Both the position numbers and the translations under genes were made by a program. Source: Boletus sp. NGJ (taxonomy: Eukaryota; Basidiomycota; Agaricomycetes; Boletales; Boletaceae). From it: 64,000 bases of DNA. The notes under the pieces are model-generated. The model was not told where the DNA came from. It was given only the letters and a program-made list of their open reading frames with translations, and ran no database searches. The stretch covers positions 806,001 to 870,000 of the forward strand of contig JAGTXK010000219.1 of assembly GCA_019096195.1 (NCBI GenBank), given 5' to 3'. Numbering within the stretch: position 1 is the first letter of the stretch; the number at the start of each line of letters is the position of its first letter. Positions 46,574 through 57,382 of this stretch are shown piece by piece.

Positions 46574-48706
46574 TGGCAAGTTCTGTGTACACAATGTCAA
46601 GCGGTTGTCGTTTCGAGGAGTACGAAAGGCTCCAGGAAATCCTCTCTTCTCATCATTCCAACCATCATCCTCTATTTCACTGTTATTCTCATGATTTCTG
46701 TGCTACAGTCCTCGACAAGTACAAAGGATACGGGTCATTTGGAACTCGTTCTCAAACCTCTGAAGGAATATTTTTGCACACGCCGCTTGGTGTACTCACC
46801 AAACCCCTCTATACTCCCTGCACGTAACTCATCGAGCAACATATCCAATACTGTGCACCACCCGCCTACTACCGCTATAGTCAACAGTACATCCGTGGAT
46901 GACTTGTCCTCCCATTTGTCACATCTCTATCCCACAATTCACTTTGGCCGCGTGGCCACAGTGGATTGCCACGACACGGACGCATGGACGCAGGAACGGA
47001 TGGTGCATGACACTAAGCTCAATGCTGTGGCGGCTTCATCCTCTCTTGGTTACAACGGTACTGTCCCAAACGACTGCTCCCCCGTCGACGTGGCTAGGAA
47101 CAGTTTCGCTCTAATGGAATCCCGAACCCAAGGACTTCGGACCGTAGAGCAAATTTCCAATGCCACGCGGCTCCGAGAGGGCACTACTGTCCGCCCTCAC
47201 GAATGGACGTCCCTCGTCACACCAGGTTCCGGCGTCTCACCCGTTTGGCCCAATATCACTATCGGTCCATGCCCGCGTGACGATCTTTTTGAGGGTAGAC
47301 GCCGGGTTGGCGAGATTCTTGTCCGTTGTGGGGTCATCAATGTCTCAGGAATGTCGCCGATTAAATCCACTGGTACACGATGCGGTGATACCTCCCGCGC
47401 CCGTCCTGTCGATGCTCCTGTGATCTCCAATGTGACTTCCGAGCTGCCCGCTGGTGAAAACGACGGGCTTTTGATCACAGCCTTGGCTAACTGGACCTCC
47501 GAATGGGTACATACACTTGTCATTCAACCCTATCTTCAGGGAAGCTTCCGTTTCCAGTGCGTCATGCAAGTTCTGACCCCTACAGATCTAACTTTTATAT
47601 GATATAGATATCAAGGGAAGCAGAGCAGAGCTTCCGCTTCGGTTGCGTTACGGATCCGCCGAGTGCTTAGTGATGTATACAACCCGGTCCATGTCGCTAT
47701 CCATGCCTTATGGTTCATCGGTATGCTCACTGGGAACGGTGCGCATAACAATGTGCCTCCCCCTCCTTTCTTATCCGTTCCCATCTTTCGATACCTCCAC
47801 AACAATGGAACCTTTGTTGCCGAAGATTTCATGTTTCGCGCTTTTATCACTTGTGCTATGATTGGCGACAAAACAGTCAATGATGCCACACTCTCCACAA
47901 ATACATGGTGGGTCGTTTTATGTAGTACGTGGTGCAGGAATGCTGATCAGCTTCCAGGAACCGCTTAACCCGTATCCCTCAAGTTATTCTCAACGCAACC
48001 GAGAAATACGCCCTGAGCTGCCTCAGATGGAACGTAGTGATGACCCGGGCCCAATGGCAGGATACCATTTTCTATCTCCGATCCTGCATCAAGATGGGCT
48101 CGACCTTCGATCCCTTCGCTTACGATGAAACCTCTCCATCCGCTATAATGGCTTGTTACCTCGACGAACTGATTAACCTCGGCTACGCGAGTGAAAGCCA
48201 TACATCTCAGCAGGGGATGCTTGCAGTGGAGGTTTTCGCTCCCCAGCCAATCCGGCACTTCACATACTGGGAGGTCTTTGACACTGCAGAATGGTGCCCC
48301 AGGGATGATCCCGTAATCAACCAGAAGCCACGAACTATTGGCATCGCCCCCGGCGCCGACCAAAACTCGAGTACCCTCAAGATTGGGATGACAGCAAAGG
48401 ATTTACTTGACTCAATTCTTAGGTCTGGTAATGTTCCCAACCTTCCCCATCTCGCCCTACCCGCAGGCACATCCTTCTGCGGCCCATTTGGCGCCATTGG
48501 AGCTCGTCTCGCTCACACCGTCAGAATCACTAGTGCATGCCAAAGCACTTCGTGGTTTCCTTCTCATGGCTAGCCGTCAATATACGTCTGACACATCGAG
48601 TAATGTTCCTATCCAGCACCACTTTTTTGTCCCTCAGGCCAATGCAGCAGGCTTTTATCTGCTCCGGGTTACTCTTATAGCCAGAGGAAATGCACTTGAT
48701 GGATGA
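46574..48706 (+). CDS. Unrecognised multi-exon gene; orphan, possibly capsid-like
   Basis: I do not recognise this protein. Two starts are possible: ATG 46574, reading MASSVYTMSSGCRFEEYERL and splicing at about 46797-46879, or an upstream frame from 46466 that stays open to 47602 and would include a hydrophobic segment (LLIIPTIILYFTVILM). Both use the same frame from 46880 (NSTSVDDLSSHLSH). Introns then fit at about 47561-47609 and 47911-47957. Mid-part: HEWTSLVTPGSGVSPVWP, RRRVGEILVRCGVINVSG, VHTLVIQPYLQGSFRFQYQ, YNPVHVAIHALWFIGML. C-part: MACYLDELINLGYASE, YWEVFDTAEWCPRDDP. Near 48490-48545 the frame changes (to SLVHAKALRGFLLMASRQ), through either an unseen intron or a frameshift; stop at about 48706. 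About ten N-X-S/T sequons. Composition (Pro, Thr, Asn, Val, few Lys) is unlike the neighbours. Alternatives: endogenised RNA-virus capsid gene, or lineage-specific secreted glycoprotein. Confidence 0.5.
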
Positions 48707-49068
48707 TTTTCAAAGCAGACTACCGTGAGGTCTCGGCCGGCAGGCGGCACCTCACATTTTGGTGGTCACTCTGGTGCCCTCACTCGGCTTCCTGGTGACT
48801 TAAATTAGTTGATCTTGACACCATGCCAGTTCTCCTCTACGCTCCCTCCGTCTAGAATATCCGCTATAGTACTAGTTTTCGTTCCTCGGACATCATAATC
48901 AGATCTGTCGTGGTCGGAGAGTCACGGTTTAGACTTGCTGAGGGCCGCTTAGTCATAAGACCGCCCTGGAGGCGAATGGCATGCCACTGCATACTATACT
49001 CCAGTGACTCCAGTCATCACCAAGTCATCACTGCAACCTTCACCCGCACAACTTTCTGATATATAAAC
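48707..49068. other. Intergenic region upstream of UBA1
   Basis: 362 bp holding the orphan gene's 3' end and the UBA1 promoter. No coding signal; no clear TATA or E-box. Confidence 0.4.
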
Positions 49069-52000
49069 ATGTCCGATGCGGCTAACCTTGCTTCGAAGAT
49101 GGACGTTGACGAGGCCGCCATCGATGAAGGTCTCTATTCTCGCCAGCTGTGAGCATTTTTGAGTTATCACCATTCATCACTCTACTTAATCGCCCATCCG
49201 ATATCGCTCACTGTTTAGATACGTACTCGGCCACGAAGGTAGAACGCTAAGAAAGCCCTCGGGTTACACGTCACTGACCACGCTTCCCAAGCGATGAAGA
49301 AGATGGCTACTTCAAACGTACTCATCGTCGGACTTCAGGGCTTGGGTGCTGAAATCGGTATGGCGTAAATCTCTTGCGAGAGGCTTACTCTGACATATGC
49401 AATGCATATACTCAAGCTAAGAACGTATGCTTGGCTGGCGTTAAGTCAGTGACATTGTATGATCCCGAACCCGCTACCCTCCAAGATCTGAGCACGCAGG
49501 TGAGTTTCATTCGTGAACAGAAGTCATCATCTACATGGTTGCTGTCAGTACTTTCTTCGCGAAGAAGACATCGGAAAGCCGCGCGCGACAGCCATGCTTC
49601 CTCGTATCTCTGAGCTCAATGCCTACGTGCCTGTGCGTAATCTAGGAGGAAAGGCAGGTCAAGAGATAACTGTGGATCTCATCCAACCATTCCAAGTATG
49701 CATGTGATTGTTCGTCTTTGCCTGAGTCCTAACAATTTTTAGGCTGTTGTGCTCTGCAACGCATCTTACCAGAAACGACTGGAAATCAATGACTGGACGC
49801 ATCAACACGGTGTCCACTTCATCGCTGCAGAAACACGAGGTCTTTTTGGGTAAGTACCAAGCAGATTACCATTCAGGAATTTTCACAGATGATTCGAAGA
49901 TCCGTGTTCAACGACTTCGGACCCAAGTTTACCTGCGTAGATCCCTCTGGCGAGCAACCATTGACCGGGATGGTCGTATCAGTGGCCAAGGTGACATTCG
50001 GTATCTTATCTGGAGCTACTTAAGTCACATAGCTGATGGAATTTTCAGGACGACGAAGGGCTTAGTGACTTGTCTTGATGAAGCACGCCACGGCCTTGAG
50101 GACGGCGATTTTGTGACCTTCACAGAAATACAAGGCATGGAAGAGTTGAATGATTGCAAACCCCGAAAAGTATCTGTGAAGGGACCCTATACGTTTACCA
50201 TTGGTGATACCTCTTCCCTCGGTGACTACGTTCGAGGTGGGATTTTTAATCAGGTTAAGATGCCCAAAATCTTTGAATTCGTGAGTCTTGCATCTATTCT
50301 CTTGTGGGGCAAGTCAAACCTTCACACCAGAAATCGTTGCGAGAATCATTGCATGCACCCGATTTATTCATCACCGACTTCGCCAAGTTTGACCGTCCCG
50401 CCACTCTCCATGTCGGTTTCCAAGCTCTTTCAGAATACAGAGATCAACACGGCTGTCTTCCTCGCCCACGGAATGCTGAAGACGCAAACCAACTTATCGC
50501 ACTCGCGAAGAAGTTGGATAATGATGCCGACGAAAAGATTCTCAAGGAGCTCGCGTATCAGGCAACGGGCGATATCTCTCCTATCACAGCCGTCATCGGT
50601 GGCTTTGTAGCCCAGGAGGTTCTTAAAGCATGCTCCTCCAAATTTCATCCCATGATCCAGCACCTCTACTTTGATTCGCTCGAGTCGTTACCTTCGGTAC
50701 TTCCTACCGAGGACGACTGCAGGCCTATCGGTAGTCGGTATGATGGACAGATTGCTATTTTCGGAAAATCTTTCCAAGACAAGATCGCAAACCATCGTCA
50801 GTTCCTTGTTGGTGCCGGCGCCATCGGGTGCGAGATGTTGAAAAATTGGAGCATGATGGGCCTTGCAATTGGTCCTCGTGCGACAATTCATGTCACTGAT
50901 CTTGATACCATCGAGAAGAGTAATCTAAACAGACAATTTCTCTTCCGCGCGAAAGACCTCGGAAAATTCAAGTCAGAGGTGGCTGCTGCTGCTGTTGCAG
51001 ATATGAATCCTGCGCTTAAAGGCCACATCCTATGCAAACAGGAACCGGTTGGGCAAGCGACAGAGAGTGAGTTATTCAGAAATACCCAACACGTTTAGTG
51101 TCCATAAAAAATAATAGATGTATTTGACGACGACTTTTTTTCATCGCTCGACGGTGTCACCAACGCATTAGACAACGTTACAGCTCGTAGGGTTGTGTTT
51201 CTGCGATTAATTACTGATGCTGACGTTAATTCCAGGTGTGTACATGGACCAACGCTGTATCTTGTATGAAAAACCTCTACTGGAGTCTGGCACCATGGGA
51301 ACGAAAGGCAACATCCAGGTTGTTATTCCCCACCTCACAGAATCCTATTCGTCATCACAGGATCCACCAGAAAAGCAAGCGTTATCCTGCACTGTCAAGA
51401 ACTTCCCTAATGCAATCACTCACACCATAGAGTGGAGCAGACAAGAGTTTGACGCCATGTTTGTCAAGCCCGTAGAGTCTGTCAATCAGTATCTTTCAGA
51501 GTCCAACTACCTGGAGAACTCCCTCAAATACTCTGGTCAGCAACATGATCACGTCGAGCAAATAGTTTCCTATCTGGTGACCAATAAGCCACTGACATTC
51601 GAGGAGTGCATTGTCTGGGCTCGCCTTCAGTTTGAAGAAAAGTTTAACAACGCCATTCAACAACTGCTGCATAGCTTACCCAAGGATCATGTGACGAGCA
51701 CAGGGCAACCATTCTGGAGTGGCCCAAAACGAGCTCCTGATCCGCTTATCTTCAACTCTGCAGATGTAAGTTCCCGGACGACGTGATTTGAGGGTCACTG
51801 ACCTATGAACCCCAGCCAACTCACCTGGCCTTTATCATTGCTGCTGCAAATCTCCATGCCTACAACTATGGACTCAGGGGCGAAACTGATCCTGTGATCT
51901 TCAAAAAGGTTGCGGACTCGGTCATAGTTCCTGAATTTTCTCCAAAGAGCGGAGTGAAAATCCAAGTCAGCGAGAACGATCCAGTCAACCAAGCTATAAC

Positions 52001-52907
52001 TGGTGAGATGTGCGAATATTCATAAGCTCCTTTGGCACTAATGCTAAATGTAGATCCGGATGATATAAGTGAACTCATCAAGAAGTTGCCTCCTCCATCC
52101 TCCCTCGCCGGTTATCGTCTTACACCAGTCGAGTTCGAGAAAGATGACGACACCAACCATCACATAGATTTCATCACTGCTGCTTCTAATCTACGCGCAA
52201 CGAACTACAACATTCCCGTCGCCGATCGCCATACAACGAAGCAGATTGCTGGAAAGATCATTCCTGCTATTGCTACAACTACTGCTCTTGTCGTCGGATT
52301 GGTGTGCTTAGAGCTCTACAAAGTACGTATTTCACATGCTGGTAGACGTGGTTCATCCGCTGATAGCAAGTTAGATCATTGATGGCAAAAACAAAGTCGA
52401 GGAATACAAGAACGGATTTATTAACCTCGCTCTACCTTTCTTCGGTTTCTCTGAGCCTATTGCAGCCCAGAAGAATAAGTTTGCTGACACGGAATGGACT
52501 CTGTGGGACCGTCTGGAGTTCAAGAACAATCCTACTCTAAAGGAGTTTGTCGCATGGTTCAAGAGTAACCACAACCTCGATGTCAGCATGGTCAGTCAAG
52601 GTGTGAGCATGTTGTGGAGCTCCTTCACAGACAGGAAGAAGGTTCGTGCCCACTCTTGAAGGAGCATGTGACTAGCAGATTTTGACGCCTTCTTAGAGTG
52701 CGGAAAGATTGCCGATGAAATTCAGTAAACTAGTGGAACATGTGAGCAAGAAACCTATCCCACCTCATGTCAAGCATCTGCTGGTTGAAGTTATGCTGAT
52801 GGACGAAGAAGGGGAAGATGTTGAGGTAAGCCACAACGTCCCCTTGGATCTGAGTCAAGCTTAAGTTACTCTCCCCGCAGGTACCATTCGTGTTGGTACA
52901 TATTTGA
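49069..52907 (+). CDS. UBA1: Ubiquitin-activating enzyme E1
   Basis: Adenylates ubiquitin and passes it as a thioester to E2 enzymes; essential. Start [20 protein letters not shown], then GLYSRQLYVLGHEAMKKMAT after a small intron. Inactive adenylation half: [23 protein letters not shown] domain: [19 protein letters not shown]. Active half: [20 protein letters not shown] (ATP loop), [19 protein letters not shown] and [20 protein letters not shown]. The catalytic Cys is in [19 protein letters not shown]. The adenylation-domain end has [20 protein letters not shown] and [15 protein letters not shown]; the ubiquitin-fold domain includes [19 protein letters not shown] and ends [12 protein letters not shown] dozen introns. 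About 1,010 aa, normal for the family. Stop TGA at 52905-52907. Confidence 0.97.
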
Positions 52908-53906
52908 TGAAGCACAGACAAGAAAGATGTACGACTGTATGTTACGTAATAGAACAGGAACCATGCAATAAGTTGATCGGTCGCACTGCAAGTTGCTCCG
53001 GAGTTCAGAGGATGACCTGACTTATTAGAGTTGCACCTCAGAGTTAACCGAGACTTGACGAGAAAGCATATGTTTCGGGAAATCGGCAAGTTCGAGTACT
53101 CCTAAGTACCGTACGAGTTATTTTCCCAGGAGGTATATAACTACTTACGCATGAAGGCGCAGGCGGAACGAGTGAGACAGGGAATTCAACTGCACTATTC
53201 GAAAGCGATCACAAACCCGAGGATGGGCGAGCTGCAGGTGCATCGGCGAAGAGCCGGAAGAAACTGGCAGCGAAGGGTGATGAATGGAAAGTGTGAAAGG
53301 AGCTAAATATTTTTGTAATGTGACTTGTTAATTTTCTGCATGTTTTTGTGGTTTCGTTATGCATTTCAAAGGGAAAAACGTAGCAAGAAACAACGGAGGT
53401 GAAAGGCACGAAATGAAGTCGTCAAAAGGATGATTAGGTTAGCGGCGTGAGGGTACTGAACGAGAATTTGATACGTCAACGACGAAATAGCGGACCAAAT
53501 GGCCCTGAATGTTCAATCCATGAACAACGATATGGGACAGGAAGGTAAGTCCGAGGATATCAACCTTCCTTCAAGCGACGACTGGGTCGGTCCAGAAGTA
53601 GGTAGCGACCAGCATAAATAGCGTTTACGCGGTCGAGGTGATGAAACAAGTGCATGGTCCCCGAGACGGGATGGATATGTCTTCATAGCGAGGGGACCCG
53701 GAAGTTGTATAAAACAGTGCTGTAGACCAGAGAAATCCAGTATTCACAAGCCTCATAAGAATGGGCACGCATGAGTTAGAGAGCGGAAATTAGGACACCG
53801 TAGGCGACGCCGGGTGCAACATTTATGATGGCGGAACGAAGCTGAAACGAAACGGAATCTAGGAGCGGAAGTCGACCGGCTATAGTTGGAAGGCGAGCGG
53901 GAGTCT
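52908..53906. other. 1.0 kb convergent intergenic stretch with two short open frames
   Basis: Lies between the UBA1 stop and the cyclin stop, longer than the other convergent gaps here (about 260-630 bp). Two plus-strand pieces look mildly coding: 53133-53303, ending KSRKKLAAKGDEWKV before a stop, and ATG 53499 to about 53621, reading MALNVQSMNNDMGQEGKSED and ending GSDQHK. Neither has an evident partner exon or family. They may be exons of an unrecognised short gene or chance. Confidence 0.25.
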
Positions 53907-56255
53907 TCAGGCTCGTATCCAAGTTGATCGATAATTCAGTGGTGGAGGGTGAGGAGCAAGCGACTGTCTAGATGTGACGTAACCATATTGGTGCGGTGGA
54001 GTCCAGGAGGCCGTTGGTTGAGTGTGACATCCACTTCCATCAGATAACAAATGGATGTCGCTGTACCTATAGTCAAATCCTCCAAGGGAATATCCGCGGA
54101 CGTGATTAGGGCCTGCATAGTAGTCGGAAGTGCATAAAGTCTGAGGATGCTGAACTGCAGAAGGACAGTTTAGAGGAGCCCAGTAGGTATACTGTGGGAT
54201 AGGAAGAGTGTTCGCCGTATAATCGCGATCTAGATGGTGCCCAAATGGAGCGTACGGCAGACTAGTGGTAGGCCAAGGATGATAAACCGTCGGAACTGTA
54301 CCAGCATAGTGCGGAGCGAGAGAGGGCTGAGCCGGCAGGTACATCGGGCCAGTACGACCGCTTGGGCGGCATATCGGCTCATCGCCAGCAGGACTCCACT
54401 TGGCAGGTGGTGGTAAACTGATACTGCCCTGGAGAGGTAACGTATGATGATGATGTACCGAGGCTCCGCTTTGGGAGTCGTTACTCTTTTCTGAGCCATG
54501 ACCACCTGAGGAACCTCCGTTACTAACTCGGCGCTTGGGCAAATACTCTTCTCTGAGAGGACCATCCTCGTCCAAGTTAATGTCCAGGGTCTCGGATTCA
54601 TGCGGAAGAGCAGACAGCCCGAGCTTCTCCTTGAGCCTTTGCTCGACACCAAGGAATACTGGCTCGTTTACATGACGACCCAGCGGGGCCTCCATGATTT
54701 CTTGGATGGTTTTGCGAATGAATCCATTAGGGTTGGACGCCGGACGCGCAATGGGTTGAGGGTAAGTGGTGGTAGTGAGAGAATGATGGTATGAGAGTAG
54801 GTGGCCGAGCCACTGGGACCAGGCAGATGAAGAAATCGACAGATCGTACGAAAGGATGTCCAGGGCAAAATACTCGAGTTTGTTGAGTAGCTGCACAGGG
54901 ATGTTGGATATTGTATGCCTGTGAGCAATATTAGTGCAAAGAATGCATTAATTGAGACAGGTGCTGACCAAGTCTTGTTGGAAAACGTATGATCATCCAG
55001 CCACTTATTTGCCAACATGCATCCTAGAACAATCAGCCTGAAAGTGGCAGTGCCCTCAAGGGGTTCCCCATCGACAACGTCCCGGGTATCACTGAGCAGC
55101 TCAACCCTAAAGCGCCGCTCCTTCACATGTTCTAGACCTAAACCAGGCGCACCAAAGTAGACAGGTAACCGCACGATGTACCATAATGCTAGCAGCATTG
55201 CTGATGGCTGGAGAAGCGTTGACATCAGCAAGGAATGTACTCGAGCGGTGAGGTGCAGCGGCATGGGCTGACGAAGCTGCGGTGCATTAGGAAGTCTGAC
55301 GACATTGGTCAACACATGATTATATAAACGGATAATAACAAACTCACGTGTAAGGGGCGATCGTCTGGGGGAGAACTAGCACGTTCGTGCACACTTTCCA
55401 TACGTACGAGACAAACCATTCAGCCATGGGCTCAGCGAGCTGCTTGTGAATTAAGCTTGTGGTGGGTAGATGTTCATTCACGGTGACAACCGACTCCTCC
55501 TTGACCTCGATGTACGGATAAGGATGAAGATGACAGAACTGAGGGTCGCAAGAGGGCACAAGAGGGTCGTGGAGAATTGTGGCATCCGAGGCAGTTACCG
55601 CCCGATCGACGTAATCTCCGAAAGGTGTGACTGGTTCGATGGGACTCGAGCCTATATCACCATTCATCATGTCAGGGGAATCATCTTCTAGGATCGGTGC
55701 GAATAGGCCACCATCATCCTCGAGACACGAGTCCGGAGCATGAGGCCACGCACGCACACCGGGGACGTCTCCCCCGATCAACTCCGGGAGAACAGGAGAA
55801 AGACGAGTCCCAAGCTCGCCCGACGGTATCTCCTGAATATGATCCGGACCGATGGGTTGGACACAGGCAGGAGGGTTACGTGAAGACATTTTCATATCAC
55901 AACTCGACAACAAGGTGTTTAGGGGCGGAATACACGTTTGCACGTGGGCTCCTTTAATGGCGGGCGCGTCGACCGCGCCAGCCAACCCTTTAGAAAAATC
56001 CTGACGAGCCTCTGCCGGCGCTGCGAGGTCAGAATCGTTCTCCCAGACGTAGCGGGTCTTGGTTCGTCTCCAAGAAGGAAGAGAGCTGATCCACTGCTCA
56101 CGACTGCCAAAGGACGGTGGTGGACCGGTTGGAGACGAGGGAAGCGTACGCTTGAGAAGATGGAAAACAGAGGACTGAGGGTTTGCGGAGTCTCCAGATT
56201 TGTTACACTTGTGAACAGAGTGCACGGTAGGGACAGGAGGGACGGGGACTGGCAT
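53907..56255 (-). CDS. Cyclin-like protein, PCL/CLG1 (Pho80-type) group
   Basis: Regulatory partner of a Pho85/CDK5-like kinase is the likely role, inferred from the family. The cyclin box is split by two introns: LLQPSAMLLALWYIVRLPVY FG region, TFRLIVLGCMLANKWLDDHT, then HTISNIPVQLLNKLEYFALD and ILSYDLSISSSAWSQWLGHL. The Lys of NKWLDD and the following Glu-Tyr-Phe-Ala region are the conserved kinase-contact positions of the PCL group. The N-terminal part (before the box) is Pro/Asp-rich with EQWISSLPSWRRTKTRYVW; the ~250-residue C-terminus is Tyr/Pro/His-rich and disordered. The start is uncertain: ATG 56255 (MPVPVPPVPTVHSVHK) includes the SLPSWRR block; ATG 55895 would omit it, and the frame is open upstream to 56615. 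Stop at 53907-53909. Confidence 0.75.
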
Positions 56256-57382
56256 CTGCAGGCGAAGGACAGAGGCTCGACTGCCAAATGCGAGAGCGCA
56301 GGGGCAGACCGATCTCCAAGGTAAATAAGTCTGGCTCCTTGAACCAAAGAGCGAAGGCGGAAAGGGTCGTAAGATGAGTCGTAAAAAAATCCAGGGATTC
56401 GGAAGACTAGGATAGGAGAAGAGATTGCAGGAGTGGCTAACGCGCAACAAAGGCGTGCCTTTTGACGTGCTCCAAAAGGGTGTCCAGAAGCAGAGGATGA
56501 CCTGGAGAGCGAAGGGCGCTGCCAGATAATGCCTGGTACGACGGGGGGGGAGGGGGGAGTGTCGACGCTGCCAGCGATGACCTCGTCTAATCTTCTTTGT
56601 CGGTCCCAACGACACCGACGCTGTCGCAGACGATGAGCCGAGCCAGAAGAGAGTGTTGTTGGCAAGAATGAGACCGACTGCGAGGTCGATCCACAGCCAA
56701 AACGGTCCTAAGCAGCCTTTTGCTTAATTTTTTGGTTATATACCCATCCGCCGTAACAAGCTTACATCATACTTTCCCACGACCAAACTTGGCGAGTACA
56801 TACATTTTCCTGCTGTTTTTTTTTTTTTTTTTTCAACTTACTAGTATGACATTCTCGCGAGAGCAGAATCGCTGCAGCCGGTTCAGATCACTTCCGCTGT
56901 GCACACCGCCCCACGCTGTGGACGCGTGTCCCCTGCCGACGACGACGACGACGCCGCCGCGATGAACGGAGCACCGTGTACAGCCATGAACTTGTCAGCC
57001 TTCCCATACTCTGCCCCAATTAGACACAGAGTCAGGTACCACGCTGGCCATCGCTGTCGTCTGACTAGGTCTGACTCAGCTGATCAGTCTTTGATACTAT
57101 CGATATTAGATTGCGTTTCGCGCGCAATCTGATTCCGCCCCTCCCATGTGTCCCACCTACTGCGATTGGAGGGAGTTATTTGAGATATTGGGCGCGATAC
57201 CCGGGCAGTCGTTCAAGCAAATTAATCGATTAGCACTGACTCGGTCATCGTATGGATTCCTGTGCCCAAGAATCACTGTAGTACACCCGAAGTTGTTTAC
57301 TTCTGTGTTCTCTTGTTGAATCCTCAAGCCTTTGACAAACAACACCCCGGTGTCAACATCGCGTCCATCCCTAACTGCCATC
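56256..57382. promoter_or_regulatory. Divergent intergenic region cyclin / FAR11 with a 19-nt T tract
   Basis: About 1.1 kb between the cyclin and FAR11 starts, though the 5' part of the cyclin gene may extend into it. Contains a homopolymer of 19 T at 56816-56834, CT-rich stretches around 56540-56570 on the minus strand, and a Cys/Arg-rich open frame with no family likeness. Both gene promoters must lie here. Confidence 0.35.

Noticed and set aside
46190-49068. Transposable element or LTR retroelement as explanation of the orphan gene
   Set aside because: No terminal repeats, target-site duplication, integrase, reverse transcriptase or transposase motif were seen around it.
56816-56834. T homopolymer as a Pol III terminator
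   Set aside because: No tRNA or other A/B-box gene precedes it; it is more simply a promoter poly(dA:dT) tract.
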